A stretch of DNA of 64,000 nt from Brucella pecoris (GCF_006376675.1 NZ_VEWK01000004.1:124001-188000); one strand, 5' to 3'; positions 1 through 9,234 are shown, counted from the first letter of the stretch. Translations and numbers: made by a program. The notes: generated by a model not told the origin, from the letters alone.

Positions 1-50
1 GAGCTATCGACGACGGCTCCCATAGTCGGCCTGTCAGGCCCAAACAGGCT

Positions 51-680
51 TTAGCAAAAACCTGCCTGCTTGAGCAATTGATAAGCCTGAATAACATCGC
101 GGAATCTTTCTTCCGATCCGCGATCACCACCATTCGCATCGGGATGGTGCTGCTTTACCAGCTCTTTATAGCGCGCCTTGATCTTATCGCTAGTCGAATT
201 TGGTTCAAGACCGAGCGTCGCCAGCGCCTTTATCTCGAGCGTACGCGGTTTGCGCTGGGCCTTCTGACCCGGCGCGTGTCCCTTGGCTTCCTTGAAAAGA
301 TTGAAGGGATCGCGGATACGGTTGTGATAGGAGGCCGAGCCGGAGCGCATCTTGGCCACATCCGGCGATGTGCGCGGTTTGGCGGTGGAATTCGCAGTCG
401 TCGACCAGGTCGGGCGATGGCCCGTGATCGCATCCTTCTGGAATTTCGCGATGTCTCCATCGGAAAGACCAGAGAAGTAATTGAAATTTTTGTTATATTC
501 CCGCACGTGATCAACACAGAAGCGGAAATACTCGCCTTCACGCATGCGTCCGACAGGCGCGCGATGCGTGCCTGGCTTGTCGCATCCGTCCCACTGGCAG
601 CAAGGCCCCGAAGCCTTCGCTTCTGCGGTCTTCTTGGGCTTGATACGGATACTGTCGAAAAATTTTGAGTTCGTTGTCAT
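51..680 (-). CDS. J-domain (DnaJ-class) protein with N-terminal Cys cluster
   Basis: A 209-residue protein. The C-terminal ~65 residues form a J domain with the HPD signature (QHHPDAN, about residue 180), which in known J proteins stimulates the ATPase of DnaK-type chaperones. The N-terminal part has a Cys/His cluster (CC at 27-28, C33, C55, H58) that could bind a metal; this is inference. The glycine-rich and zinc-finger regions of true DnaJ are absent, so it is a specialised co-chaperone and not DnaJ itself. In related genomes a gene like this often sits next to cobS, which would lie left of the window edge. It is divergent from bolA, with about 185 bp between the starts. Confidence 0.85.
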   Translation of the reverse strand: MTTNSKFFDSIRIKPKKTAEAKASGPCCQWDGCDKPGTHRAPVGRMREGEYFRFCVDHVREYNKNFNYFSGLSDGDIAKFQKDAITGHRPTWSTTANSTAKPRTSPDVAKMRSGSASYHNRIRDPFNLFKEAKGHAPGQKAQRKPRTLEIKALATLGLEPNSTSDKIKARYKELVKQHHPDANGGDRGSEERFRDVIQAYQLLKQAGFC

Positions 681-866
681 CGAATCGAATTATGCGGATT
701 ATGAGTTGCTGAACAAGAATTGACATTTCGTCCGGTATGGCTTTGAGCCATTTCAACTGGGCGAAATTTTGAAGCAGGTGGCTTTCCTGTGCGGATTTGC
801 CCCACCTTTTGCCACCGAAGCAGCGTTATATGAGGCACAGCGTCTATATGGGGAGAAGTGGTCCAA

Positions 867-1181
867 ATGTCCATTCACAATAGCAAACAAAGCGCAATGG
901 AAGCCAAACTGACCACGGCTTTCGCTGCCGAACGGCTTGAAGTCATTAATGAAAGCCACCTCCACGCCGGACATCATCACGAAGAACGCGGCCAGCACGA
1001 GGTCTATGACGGAACCGGAGAAACCCATTTCCGCATCCGCATCGTTGCCGAGGCTTTTGCCGGAATGAGTCGCATCGAGCGTCATCGCGCCATCAATGCG
1101 CTTTTGAAGGACGAGCTCGACGGCGGTGTGCACGCATTGGCGCTTGAGCCCTCGGCTCCCGATGAACAGACGCGGCGTTGA
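867..1181 (+). CDS. bolA: BolA family protein
   Basis: A 104-residue protein with the compact BolA fold. Conserved landmarks are ERLEVINESHLHAGH near residues 25-40 and the central FRIRIVAEAFAGMSRIERHR block. BolA proteins work with monothiol glutaredoxins in iron-sulfur trafficking and in stress or morphology control. I place the start at ATG 867, not the in-frame GTG at 858, because GGGAGA at 851-856 is correctly spaced from 867 and the GTG lies on top of it. The gene is divergent from the J-domain gene. Confidence 0.9.
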   Translation: MSIHNSKQSAMEAKLTTAFAAERLEVINESHLHAGHHHEERGQHEVYDGTGETHFRIRIVAEAFAGMSRIERHRAINALLKDELDGGVHALALEPSAPDEQTRR

Positions 1182-1732
1182 ATAATTTTCAGATTAGCCT
1201 TTCCCGCCCCAGCCTCGACTTGCCGTCACTGACGGGAGAATGACTAGCCACGTAATCGGATGGGGGAGAGACAATTCCAGAAACGTGTAAAGGCGCCCTC
1301 GCAGGCACCTTTACACTATGGATCGAACTTTACGGAGAAATGAAATTCCCGGAATGAAACCAGTATAAACGAACGAAAGAAGGTTTTATCTCTTCATTAT
1401 AAATAACAAATAGAATAATAATTCACCCGAAGTTTTCGCATCCTAATATAAGCCATACACAATGGCCACAACATGCCATGAATTCTATATAACATTATAC
1501 TTACAATAATTTCAACAATATTTTATTCACGTCTACTGGTTGTTTATTTAGCATATTAGGAATTATTACATTTTTTATTCGTTTTATCTAATAAGAGGCA
1601 CTCGAAAATATTATGAGGAATCTGCAATCGCAAAGCTGCAGGCCAAGGTTTCAGACGAAAAAATAGCTTTGGGAATTCAGAAAAGTATTTGAAAATCAGA
1701 ATGTTAAATAGAATCCTGCAGCGGATTACCCG
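1182..1732. other. Long AT-rich intergenic region without a recognisable gene
   Basis: 551 bp between bolA and the CorC-like gene, which ends here on the other strand. The first part holds a 9 bp perfect inverted repeat (GTGTAAAGG at 1285-1293, CCTTTACAC at 1308-1316) extended inward by GCC/GGC. It resembles a terminator for bolA but lacks a T-run. From about 1330 to 1700 the DNA is strikingly AT-rich compared with its surroundings. One frame stays open for about 50 codons and ends at TGA 1690-1692, with a plausible helical C-terminus (KLQAKVSDEKIALGIQ) but no start or RBS. This may be a decayed gene or foreign DNA. I cannot identify it. Confidence 0.5.
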
Positions 1733-3040
1733 TTATTGGGGCAGCGCCGTGACAATCGGGGCCGGTTTGCCATCGGCATCGAGCGGTACGATACGCAACC
1801 GTGTCAGCCGGTTCTTTTCCTTCTTCAGGACGGAAAAGCGCTTCCCGTAAAAGGTGAAAGCCTGCTTCACTTCGGGAATGGTCTGGGTCTCATGAATAAC
1901 CAGACCAGCAATCGTGGTTGCCTCCTCATCGGGTAAAGACCAGTCAAGGGCACGGTTGATATCGCGAATCGGCAGCGAGCCGTCGACGATCACTGAACCG
2001 TCCGGCTGCAGGCGAACACCCTGGATTTCGATATCGTGCTCGTCGGCAATATCGCCGACGATTTCTTCCAGAATATCCTCGAGCGTCACCAGCCCCTGCA
2101 CATCGCCATATTCATCGACGACGATGGCAATATGCGCCTTGCGGCGAAGAAACGCGTCGAGCTGGTCCTGCAATGTCGTCGTATCCGGCACAAACCACGG
2201 CTTGCGCGCGACCTTCATGATATCGATGCGCGTAAAATCATTGTCGACATCATAAAGTGTGCGCAACAGATCCTTGGTGTGGATGATGCCGACAATATTG
2301 TCGATATCGTCGCGCCAAAGCGGCATGCGCGTATGCGGACTGGCAAGAATATCACGCACGATCTCATCCGCCGGAGCATCGGCATTGACGGTACCCATCG
2401 AGGTCCGATGCACCATCACGTCACTCACCTCCAGTTCCTTGAGGTCGAGGAGGCCGCCCAACTGGTCGCGGTCTTCCTTGATGAGCGACTTGTCGCGATG
2501 CAGCACCTCGACCGCGCCGCGCAATTCGTCCTGCGGGCTCAGCATGGAACGACCAGCGGCAAGATTGATGCCGCAAGCCTTGAGGATCGCACGCACGATC
2601 CGGTTCACGACACTGGAAACAGGGCCGAGGATCAGCACGACCAGCGACACGCCGCGCGCCACACCGAGCGCAAACCGATCAGGGCCTGCAATCGCCCAGG
2701 ATTTCGGCAGCACTTCCGCGAAGATGACCAGAATGACCGTCATTGCCAGTGTCGCATAGGCGACGCCCGCATCGCCGAACAGGTTGAGGAAAATGCTGGT
2801 GGCGATCGATGAAGCCAGAATATTGGCGAGATTATTGCCGATCAAAAGCGCGCCGATCAGCCGGTCGCGGCGACCAATGAGGCGCTGGACCAGCCCTGCG
2901 CGGTCGTCTCCATTATGCTCAAGCGTGAGCATGCGGGCGCGCGACGCTGCCGTCAGCGCCGTTTCGGACCCTGAAAAGAACGCGGAGAGAATGACGCAGA
3001 GCAGGATAATGCCGCACATAACCCAGAGCTCGAAAGCCAT
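1733..3040 (-). CDS. CNNM/CorC-HlyC family membrane transporter-like protein
   Basis: 435 residues with the standard three-part layout: an N-terminal DUF21/CNNM membrane domain (several hydrophobic segments within about residues 1-150), a CBS-domain pair (about 205-330, including HTRMPLWRDDIDNIVGIIHTKD and IAIVVDEYGDVQGLVTLEDILEEIVGDI), and a C-terminal CorC/HlyC domain (about 345-425). Family members act in Mg/Co efflux or homeostasis; older annotations call them hemolysins, which is not supported here. It lies downstream of aroK-aroB on the same strand, 117 bp after aroB, with a repeat element between. The specific substrate is unknown. Confidence 0.85.
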   Translation of the reverse strand: MAFELWVMCGIILLCVILSAFFSGSETALTAASRARMLTLEHNGDDRAGLVQRLIGRRDRLIGALLIGNNLANILASSIATSIFLNLFGDAGVAYATLAMTVILVIFAEVLPKSWAIAGPDRFALGVARGVSLVVLILGPVSSVVNRIVRAILKACGINLAAGRSMLSPQDELRGAVEVLHRDKSLIKEDRDQLGGLLDLKELEVSDVMVHRTSMGTVNADAPADEIVRDILASPHTRMPLWRDDIDNIVGIIHTKDLLRTLYDVDNDFTRIDIMKVARKPWFVPDTTTLQDQLDAFLRRKAHIAIVVDEYGDVQGLVTLEDILEEIVGDIADEHDIEIQGVRLQPDGSVIVDGSLPIRDINRALDWSLPDEEATTIAGLVIHETQTIPEVKQAFTFYGKRFSVLKKEKNRLTRLRIVPLDADGKPAPIVTALPQ

Positions 3041-3055
3041 TCGCCTTGTCCTCTT

Positions 3056-3162
3056 ATAGCAGGGCGCTAAGATGCTAACGCATCACGCCCTGAAGTTGCT
3101 CAATCGCCGCACTGGCTTAACCAAGTCTCGATGAGTCAAACTCACCGAGACTTGGTATTATT
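3056..3162 (-). repeat. About 105 bp palindromic intergenic repeat, copy 1
   Basis: Read on the minus strand, this segment matches 30907-31010 on the plus strand nearly end to end. Both share ACTCATCGAG, TTTGGTTAAGCC or CTTGGTTAAGCC, GATTGAGCA, TTCAGGGCGTGATGCGT and AGCATCTTAG. Each copy has two internal inverted repeats: one with CCAAG-CTTGG type arms, and an AGGGCG/CGCCCT-type hairpin. The size and structure fit the Bru-RS type repeats of Brucellaceae, but I cannot confirm that without a database. It covers the aroB stop codon and may act as its terminator. Confidence 0.75.
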
Positions 3163-4297
3163 TCGTTTCCAGACGTTCTTTCAAAAACTCTAGCACGGCT
3201 GCGGGCGGCACGTCCTTGGCAATAAAGGACTGGCCGATGCCGCGCGTCAGGATGAAGGTGAGCGCACCGCGCGCCACTTTCTTGTCCTGCGCAATATAGT
3301 CCATCAACTTTTCCGCCGGGGGCAATCCGCCCGGCACATCCGGCAAGCAGTATGGCAGGCCGACAGTCTTCAGATGCGCTTCGACGCGCTCCGCATCCTC
3401 GATACCGCACAGGTTCATCTTGACGGAAAAGCGATGGGCCAGCGCCATGCCGATCGCCACACCTTCGCCATGCACGAGGCGGCTTGAATCGTAACCGGTC
3501 GCCGTTTCCAGCGCATGGCCGAACGTATGGCCGAGATTGAGAAGCGCGCGATCACCGGTTTCGCGCTCGTCGCGGGCAACGACAGCAGCCTTGCAACGGC
3601 AGGATTCGGCGATGGCTTGCGTCCGCGCCGCACCGCCGGAGAAAACCTCCTGCCAGTTCTGTTCCAGCCATTCGAAAAAGTCGGGACGATCGATCAGACC
3701 GTATTTTGCAACTTCGGCGTAACCCGCCCGGAATTCGCGCGGGCTCAGCGTATCGAGAACTTCCGTATCGGCCAAAACAAGCTGGGGCTGATAAAAGACA
3801 CCGACAAGATTCTTGCCATGTGCCGTGTTGATCCCGGTCTTGCCACCGACGGAGGAATCAACCTGCGACAGAAGCGAAGTCGGCATCTGCACGAAATTCA
3901 TGCCACGCCGTACGATACCGGCGACGAAGCCGGAAAGATCGCCAACCACACCGCCGCCAAACGCCACGACTGCGTCGCCACGCTCGAGCCGTGCTGCCAG
4001 TACAGCATCGGTCACGGTTTCCAGCGTGGCGAAGGATTTGGATTTCTCACCCGGCGCAACGATGATCGGCGTTACATCAATACCGGCCTTGGCAAAGCTT
4101 GCAGTGAGGCGTTCCAGATGAGCGTTGGCGACATTTTCGTCTGTCACCACCGCCACGCGCACGCCTTTCAGACGCCTTGCCACTTCCTCGCCCGCACGAT
4201 CAACCAGCCCCTTGCCGATCAGAATGTCGTAGGAACGGTCGCCAAGCGAGACGGGAACGGTTGTGACACTGGCATCGGCGGTCAAAGGCGCATTCAT
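3158..4297 (-). CDS. aroB: 3-dehydroquinate synthase
   Basis: 379 residues. It catalyses the second shikimate-pathway step, DAHP to 3-dehydroquinate, using NAD and a divalent metal in the cytoplasm. The NAD-binding [13 protein letters not shown] lies near 114-126, [10 protein letters not shown] near 150, [10 protein letters not shown] follows, and metal ligands are present in [11 protein letters not shown] and the later HGEGVAIGM. The N-terminus carries a short leader before the conserved [14 protein letters not shown]. The start is supported by GGAGAC upstream on the minus strand. It is transcribed after aroK (next shikimate kinase step), with a 145 bp repeat-containing gap between them. Confidence 0.96.
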   Translation of the reverse strand: MNAPLTADASVTTVPVSLGDRSYDILIGKGLVDRAGEEVARRLKGVRVAVVTDENVANAHLERLTASFAKAGIDVTPIIVAPGEKSKSFATLETVTDAVLAARLERGDAVVAFGGGVVGDLSGFVAGIVRRGMNFVQMPTSLLSQVDSSVGGKTGINTAHGKNLVGVFYQPQLVLADTEVLDTLSPREFRAGYAEVAKYGLIDRPDFFEWLEQNWQEVFSGGAARTQAIAESCRCKAAVVARDERETGDRALLNLGHTFGHALETATGYDSSRLVHGEGVAIGMALAHRFSVKMNLCGIEDAERVEAHLKTVGLPYCLPDVPGGLPPAEKLMDYIAQDKKVARGALTFILTRGIGQSFIAKDVPPAAVLEFLKERLETK

Positions 4298-4321
4298 GCG
4301 TAGTCTCCAATATCATGCGGC

Positions 4322-4427
4322 TAGAGCGCATCCCGAAAAGTGCGAAGCGGTTTTCGGACAAGATGCGCGTAAAAACAAAAACTAGAGCATTTCCAATGAC
4401 TCATGCAAAGCAGGAAATGCTCTGGGA
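4322..4427. repeat. Composite palindromic intergenic repeat (family A plus B-like half)
   Basis: Between aroK and aroB. The left half (4322-4370) is family A: AGAGCGCATCCCGAAAAG, then GCGGTTTTCGGA and AAGATGCGCG. Close copies occur at 7508-7556 and 51849-51895. The right half (4381-4426) is an imperfect hairpin, AGAGCATTTCC...GGAAATGCTCT, like the family B elements at 11570 and 28831. These repeats are common between genes in Rhizobiales. Their function is not settled. Confidence 0.7.
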
Positions 4428-4442
4428 AATCAGCGGTTCCTT

Positions 4443-5045
4443 CTACCGAACCGACTGAGCCTCTAAATTTTCGAGATGATCCGCCAGAACATCGAGCAGT
4501 TCGGCAGCGATCACTTCCTTCTTGTCGTCGCGGGTCATCAACTGGAGATCGGCCAGCGCATAGACGGGATAGCGTTCGTTCATCAGCCGCAGCATGACGC
4601 CGCGCGGATCGCTGTTCTTCAGCAGCGGGCGGTTCTGGCGGCGCGATACGCGCTCCATCAGAATATCGATTTCCGCATTGAGCCAGACGGAGACACCTGC
4701 ACGACCGATTGCCGCGCGTGTTTCGGCATTCATGTAGGCCCCGCCACCGGTTGCCAGAACCATCGGCCCGTCTTCGAGCAGACGCATGATGACGCGGCGC
4801 TCGAGATCGCGGAACTCGACCTCGCCATAGGCTTCGAACAATTCAGGAATGGTCATGCGGGAAACCGCTTCAATCTCCGTATCGGCATCGCGAAACGGCA
4901 GTCCGAGCAAGGCTGCCGCCTTGCGTCCGACGGTGGATTTTCCTGCCCCCATCAACCCCACAAGCACCACGACTTTCGAACCGAGCAGATCGCGGATCAT
5001 CTCCGCTTTCTCATGTAGATTGTTTTGTTTTGTCGTACCGCTCAT
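4443..5045 (-). CDS. aroK: Shikimate kinase
   Basis: 200 residues from ATG 5045. It phosphorylates shikimate to shikimate-3-phosphate with ATP. Visible motifs are the Walker A loop GLMGAGKST (about 31-39), the DADTEIE substrate-binding acid cluster, the EFRDLERRV region, GGGAYM (about 98) and the lid RRQNRPLL. The open frame extends 10 codons upstream, but the conserved start is the methionine before SGTTKQNN, preceded by GAGGTC. It is the first gene of the aroK-aroB minus-strand unit and is divergent from the small membrane-protein gene at 5241. Confidence 0.94.
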   Translation of the reverse strand: MSGTTKQNNLHEKAEMIRDLLGSKVVVLVGLMGAGKSTVGRKAAALLGLPFRDADTEIEAVSRMTIPELFEAYGEVEFRDLERRVIMRLLEDGPMVLATGGGAYMNAETRAAIGRAGVSVWLNAEIDILMERVSRRQNRPLLKNSDPRGVMLRLMNERYPVYALADLQLMTRDDKKEVIAAELLDVLADHLENLEAQSVR

Positions 5046-5178
5046 TGACCTCGTCCATTTGCTCCGGTTCCACATGAAAAACAGCGCGACGTCAATTGCT
5101 TTGATTGGTTTTCAGGGCATGCAGGACCGGAAATACGGCTTTTTTGCCTGATTGCACGCTCGCTCCCTCTTTCATTTT

Positions 5179-5218
5179 CCTCTCCTTGCTTTCGTCTCCC
5201 TCTCCTTGCTTTCGTCTC
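5179..5218. repeat. Tandem duplication, two units of 20 bp
   Basis: CCTCTCCTTGCTTTCGTCTC is present twice head to tail (5179-5198 and 5199-5218) in the aroK/5241 divergent intergenic region. It is pyrimidine-rich and has no neighbouring further copies. It is a short local duplication that could vary in copy number between strains. Confidence 0.85.
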
Positions 5219-5240
5219 AATGCCACAGCATAAAAGATGA

Positions 5241-5477
5241 ATGCCTACGTTGACGCGCCTCGTCCTGTTTATCGCTCTTGTTGCCGCCATCGTTTATGGC
5301 GCGATGTATGCGCTTGCCAATTTCGTTGAGCCGGACATACGCGAGATCACCGTCGAAATACCGGCTTCAAAGCTGAAACCGGTCACGATTGCGCCTCCGG
5401 CAGCTCCCACGGCCGAGCCTGCTGCGGCAGAAGCTGTCGATACGGCACCCCAATCGTCACAGGCACCGCAGGAGTGA
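5241..5477 (+). CDS. Small single-pass membrane protein of unknown function
   Basis: 78 residues. One hydrophobic segment (about 6-27, [20 protein letters not shown]) is followed by a short polar stretch and an Ala/Pro-rich tail, which suggests an N-terminally anchored protein with a flexible periplasmic end. I do not recognise a family. It ends 2 bp before the ATG of xerD, so the two are probably cotranscribed and translationally coupled. Confidence 0.65.
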   Translation: MPTLTRLVLFIALVAAIVYGAMYALANFVEPDIREITVEIPASKLKPVTIAPPAAPTAEPAAAEAVDTAPQSSQAPQE

Positions 5478-5479
5478 CG

Positions 5480-6403
5480 ATGCGCGCATCGCTGGCGATT
5501 GAGAATTTTCTGGAAATGATGAGCGCCGAACGGGGTGCTGCGGAAAACACGCTTGAATCCTACCGGCGCGATCTTGAGGCAGTGGCAGAGGCACTGTCAG
5601 CCCAGGGCGTCAATCTGGCTGAAGCCGGGCCAGACCATATTCGCGGTACCATCGATGCCATGGCAACCGAAGGCTTTGCCGCAACATCGCAGGCCCGACG
5701 TCTGTCAGCGCTGCGCCAGTTCTTCCGCTTTCTCTATTCGGAAGGCTATCGGCAGGACGATCCGACCGGCACGGTCGATGCGCCCAAGAAGCAAAAGCCG
5801 CTGCCGAAGATCATGAGCGTAGAACATGTCACGCGACTTCTCGACCGTGCAATGCTCGAAACCAATGAGACAGCCGAGCCGACTGACCACATCAAAGCCT
5901 TGCGCCTTCATGCGCTTCTCGAAACGCTCTATGCCACGGGGCTTCGTGTCTCGGAACTTGTCGGCCTGCCCGTCACCGTCGCGCGCACCGACCACCGCTT
6001 TCTGCTAGTGCGCGGCAAGGGCTCCAAGGAACGCATGGTTCCGCTTTCGCCCAAGGCACGCGAAGCGCTACAGCGCTTCCTCACCTTGCGGGATTCCTTG
6101 CCCGGCAGCGATGACAATCCATGGCTGTTTCCGGCTTTTTCGGAAAGCGGCCATCTGGCGCGTCAGGTTTTTGCCCGCGAATTGAAGGGACTTGCCGCGC
6201 GGGCAGGATTATCGGCGGCGGCTATCTCGCCGCACGTGCTTCGCCACGCCTTTGCCAGCCATCTGCTGCAGAATGGCGCCGATCTGCGCACCGTGCAGCA
6301 ATTACTCGGCCATGCCGATATTTCCACCACACAAATCTATACGCATGTTCTGGAGGAAAGACTGCATAAGCTTGTGAGCGAGCATCATCCGCTTGCCGAT
6401 TAG
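5480..6403 (+). CDS. xerD: Tyrosine recombinase XerD
   Basis: 307 residues from ATG 5480. It has an N-terminal SAM-like core-binding domain (about 1-95) and a C-terminal catalytic domain with every active-site residue visible: R156 (GLRVSEL), K180 (GKGSKER), H252 and R255 ([12 protein letters not shown]), H278 ([16 protein letters not shown]) and nucleophile Y287. XerD with XerC resolves chromosome dimers at dif under FtsK control. An in-frame GTG at 5474 overlaps the upstream stop, but the ATG has GCAGGAG ahead of it. No dif site was seen nearby, as expected near an origin. XerD is preferred over XerC from overall resemblance; this is moderately sure. Confidence 0.9.
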   Translation: MRASLAIENFLEMMSAERGAAENTLESYRRDLEAVAEALSAQGVNLAEAGPDHIRGTIDAMATEGFAATSQARRLSALRQFFRFLYSEGYRQDDPTGTVDAPKKQKPLPKIMSVEHVTRLLDRAMLETNETAEPTDHIKALRLHALLETLYATGLRVSELVGLPVTVARTDHRFLLVRGKGSKERMVPLSPKAREALQRFLTLRDSLPGSDDNPWLFPAFSESGHLARQVFARELKGLAARAGLSAAAISPHVLRHAFASHLLQNGADLRTVQQLLGHADISTTQIYTHVLEERLHKLVSEHHPLAD

Positions 6404-6433
6404 CCTCTGTCCGGTTATGAGAAAATCAAAAAT

Positions 6434-6462
6434 TTGCAAGATGAGCCAGTAGTGAATATGTA
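6434..6462 (+). promoter_or_regulatory. Possible sigma-70 type promoter for accA
   Basis: TTGCAA at 6434-6439 and TATGTA at 6457-6462 are separated by exactly 17 bp, about 75 bp before the accA start codon. It was chosen by eye from the only well-spaced pair in the 135 bp gap; there is no experimental support. Confidence 0.35.
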
Positions 6463-6538
6463 AAGCGCCGTAAAACAGCCTTTTTCAGGCTCGCAATAGC
6501 GCTAATCCCTTTGGAAAAAGCACGAACAGTCAGGCCCG

Positions 6539-7492
6539 ATGTACAACTATCTCGATTTTGAAAAACCCGTCGCCGACCTTGAAGGCCAGATTCTTGAGCT
6601 GAAGAAGCTCGCCCAGGAACAAGGTAGCGTCGAAATGAGCGACGAGATTCGTCGCCTCGAGAAGCGTTCGGCCGATGCGCTGAAGGACATCTATCGCAAG
6701 CTGACACCATGGCAGAAGGCGCAGATCGCCCGCCATCCGGACCGTCCACACTGCCTGGAATATATCGACCGGCTGTTCACCGAATTCACCCCGCTTGCTG
6801 GCGACCGCAAATTCGCCAATGACGAAGCCATTCAGGCCGGTTTCGGTCGTTTCAACGGTCAGGCCGTCGCGATCATCGGGCAGGAAAAAGGCTCCGACAC
6901 CAAGACGCGCCTGAAGCACAATTTCGGTTCGGCCCGCCCGGAAGGCTATCGCAAGGCCGTCCGCATCATGGAAATGGCCGACCGGTTCCAGTTGCCGCTC
7001 ATCACCTTTGTCGATACTGCAGGCGCCTATCCGGGTGTCAGCGCTGAGGAACGCGGTCAGGCCGAAGCCATTGCTCGTTCGACGGCAGAGTGCCTGCGGC
7101 TGCGCGTTCCTGTCATCTCGATCATCATCGGTGAAGGCGGCTCCGGTGGCGCCATCGCCATCGCCGTTGCAAACCGCGTCTATATGCTTGAGCATTCGAT
7201 CTATTCGGTGATCTCGCCCGAAGGTGCTGCCTCGATCCTCTGGCATGATTCGACCCGCGCCAAGGATGCCGCTTCCAACATGCGCATCACCGCGCAGGAC
7301 CTGTTCGATCTCAAGATCATCGACGGCATCATTCCTGAACCCCTCGGCGGCGCACATCGCGGCAAGGAAGCCGTCATCGATGCGGCTGGCGACATCATCA
7401 CCGCATCGCTGCGCTCGATGAAGGATGTCGACGGTGAAACGCTGAAGCAGGAACGCCGCCAGAAGTTCCTCGAAATCGGTCGCAACATCTGA
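6539..7492 (+). CDS. accA: Acetyl-CoA carboxylase carboxyltransferase subunit alpha
   Basis: 317 residues, the usual family length. With AccD it transfers the carboxyl group from biotin-BCCP to acetyl-CoA to make malonyl-CoA, the first step of fatty-acid synthesis. Characteristic parts are the N-terminal coiled-coil helix (LDFEKPVADLEGQILELK), FVDTAGAYPG (about 158-167), and the oxyanion/CoA-binding GEGGSGGAIAI and VISPEGAASILW segments. The gene stands alone, with its own candidate promoter and a terminator at 7578. Confidence 0.97.
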   Translation: MYNYLDFEKPVADLEGQILELKKLAQEQGSVEMSDEIRRLEKRSADALKDIYRKLTPWQKAQIARHPDRPHCLEYIDRLFTEFTPLAGDRKFANDEAIQAGFGRFNGQAVAIIGQEKGSDTKTRLKHNFGSARPEGYRKAVRIMEMADRFQLPLITFVDTAGAYPGVSAEERGQAEAIARSTAECLRLRVPVISIIIGEGGSGGAIAIAVANRVYMLEHSIYSVISPEGAASILWHDSTRAKDAASNMRITAQDLFDLKIIDGIIPEPLGGAHRGKEAVIDAAGDIITASLRSMKDVDGETLKQERRQKFLEIGRNI

Positions 7493-7507
7493 TTTTCACC
7501 ACGAATA

Positions 7508-7556
7508 AGAGCGCATCCCGAAAAGCGTAATGCGGTTTTCGGAACAAGATGCGCGG
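7508..7556. repeat. Family A palindromic intergenic repeat
   Basis: AGAGCGCATCCCGAAAAG...GCGGTTTTCGGA...AAGATGCGCG, between accA and its terminator. It is nearly identical to 4322-4370 and 51849-51895. Confidence 0.75.
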
Positions 7557-7577
7557 TACAAAACAAAGAGATAATTC

Positions 7578-7604
7578 ATCCGGGAGGCCTCGCACCTCCC
7601 GGAT
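7578..7604 (+). terminator. Hairpin terminator after accA
   Basis: A 10 bp perfect stem, ATCCGGGAGG (7578-7587) with CCTCCCGGAT (7595-7604), and a 7-base loop. Only a short T-run follows (TTTG), so termination may be partial. Confidence 0.6.
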
Positions 7605-7771
7605 TTGCATCATGCTGCAAATTCAGCCATATTGCCGACGCGCTGGATTTTAGCTATCTGAGCAAGGATTTATAAACGATACCGTAAGGTTTCAGTTTTA
7701 AAATTCCACGTTCAGGAAATTGGCTTTTGCTCATAAAGTCTCTGGCGTAGCTCTAACAGACTCGATGCGAC

Positions 7772-8995
7772 ATGAAGATCAGAACCGCAATTCTAGGCTC
7801 CGTAATGGCAACCGCGCTCCTCGCGGGCTGTCAGGGTTCGTCCGTATCCGATCTAAGCCTCCGGGCTGAGAAGCCGCTTCCCGAAAAGGTCGTTGCCAAG
7901 ATGAAGGCGAAGGGCATGACCCGCACCTCGCCGATCATGGTACGCATTTTCAAAGAAGAAGGCACACTTGAGGTCTGGAAGCAGAAGAACAACGGCAAGT
8001 ACGACCAGATTGCATCCTACGAAATCTGCAAGTGGTCGGGCAAGCTCGGGCCGAAATTCATTGAGGGTGACCGTCAGGCGCCGGAAGGTTTCTATACCGT
8101 CCGCCCCGCCCAGATGAATCCGAATTCCAGCTATTATCTCTCGTTCAATATCGGCTTCCCCAACGCTTATGACCGCGCCAATGGCCGCACCGGCCAGCAT
8201 CTGATGGTGCACGGCGCATGCTCGTCGTCGGGTTGCTACTCGATGACCGACGAACAGGTCGCCGAGATTTACGCCTTCGGTCGCGACGCCTTCAAGGGCG
8301 GCCAGCGCGATTTCCAGATCCAGGCATTTCCGTTCCGCATGACGGCTGCCAACATGGCGCGCTACAAGAGCGATCCGAATTATTCGTTCTGGAAGATGCT
8401 GAAGCAGGGCTACGACGCTTTCGAAACCGCCAAGGTACCACCGAAAGTCGATGTCTGCGAAAAGCGCTATGTGTTCAACGTTGCGACGCCTGACGGCCAG
8501 CCTCTGTCTGCAACGGATGCCTGCCCGCCATCGGCTGGCGGCGAGGCCATGTCCTACGCGTCTTACGAAAAGACCTATCAGTCGGCATTCAGCGCCAGCC
8601 AGAAGGCGCCGGCACCGTCCATTCAGGGCATTACCGAAGCCAAGCTCGTCTCCGCCTGGAGTGCTGCGCGTGCACGCGGCGAGAAAGTAACGCGCGAACC
8701 ACCGTCACTTTCTCCCGCTTCTGCAGAAAAGGCCGGCGCACCGGACATTCGCCCGGCAACGCCGTCCGTACAGCCGACAGCCATTGCGGCGACGCCGCAA
8801 CCGGTTGTCATTCCTGCAGCACAGACCGCAGCCGTGCCCGCACTGCAGCCGAATCCGGCAGACCCCGCACAAGCGTCTGCTCCACAAATCTCACCAATGA
8901 CGACCGCAAGCACGGTGGCGCAGAATGTCGAACAACCGGCACCTGTCGCAGCCCCTGAACCGAAAAAACCATGGTGGAAGATCATTGGGAACTGA
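7772..8995 (+). CDS. YkuD-domain L,D-transpeptidase family lipoprotein (YafK-like)
   Basis: 407 residues. A lipoprotein signal peptide ends in the lipobox LLAGC with acylated Cys20. The YkuD domain lies at about 60-230, with catalytic H147 and C155 in HGACSSSGCYSMTDEQ. Such enzymes make or cut L,D cross-links in peptidoglycan or attach and release outer-membrane proteins. The last ~110 residues are Ala/Pro/Gln-rich and low in complexity, probably a flexible wall-spanning arm, and the protein ends in a basic KKPWWKIIGN. Its 3' end overlaps the next gene by 25 bp. The family is well supported; the exact reaction is not. Confidence 0.85.
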   Translation: MKIRTAILGSVMATALLAGCQGSSVSDLSLRAEKPLPEKVVAKMKAKGMTRTSPIMVRIFKEEGTLEVWKQKNNGKYDQIASYEICKWSGKLGPKFIEGDRQAPEGFYTVRPAQMNPNSSYYLSFNIGFPNAYDRANGRTGQHLMVHGACSSSGCYSMTDEQVAEIYAFGRDAFKGGQRDFQIQAFPFRMTAANMARYKSDPNYSFWKMLKQGYDAFETAKVPPKVDVCEKRYVFNVATPDGQPLSATDACPPSAGGEAMSYASYEKTYQSAFSASQKAPAPSIQGITEAKLVSAWSAARARGEKVTREPPSLSPASAEKAGAPDIRPATPSVQPTAIAATPQPVVIPAAQTAAVPALQPNPADPAQASAPQISPMTTASTVAQNVEQPAPVAAPEPKKPWWKIIGN

Positions 8996-9231
8996 CGACC
9001 CGGCAGGATGATATTCCTGTCTACGACCTGAGGGGGCTTAAATGCCCCCTTCCGGTTTTGAAAACCCGCAATCGTCTGGAAAAAATGCCGAGCCAAGCGT
9101 TTCTCTGGGTGGAGGCAACCGATCCGCTGTCAGGCATTGACGTCCCGTATTTCTGCACGCAGGAAGGCCACGCCCTCGTCGCACAGGAGCGTCGAGGGAC
9201 ATTGCAGCGCTTCCTTATTCGCAAGAAGTAA
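8971..9231 (+). CDS. TusA/SirA-like sulfurtransferase family protein
   Basis: 86 residues. The conserved N-terminal block YDLRGLKCPLPVLKTRNRLEKM contains the CPxP motif whose Cys carries persulfide sulfur in TusA-family proteins. The C-terminus is a short alpha-beta domain. It may act in sulfur relay for tRNA thiolation or molybdenum cofactor, but paralogues vary and the true TusA partner genes are not nearby. The start lies inside the 3' end of the L,D-transpeptidase gene (25 bp overlap). It ends 3 bp from the convergent cobW-family gene. Confidence 0.8.
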   Translation: MVEDHWELTTRQDDIPVYDLRGLKCPLPVLKTRNRLEKMPSQAFLWVEATDPLSGIDVPYFCTQEGHALVAQERRGTLQRFLIRKK

Positions 9232-9234
9232 ATA

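Noticed and set aside
2036..2812. Long open frame on the plus strand opposite the CorC-like gene
   Set aside because: It is the antisense shadow of a well-conserved protein; its translation is rich in His, Arg and Gln and matches no family.
5179..5218. Direct repeat as a minimal CRISPR or att site
   Set aside because: Only two units, contiguous, no spacers, no recombinase-type symmetry; xerD nearby is the housekeeping recombinase.
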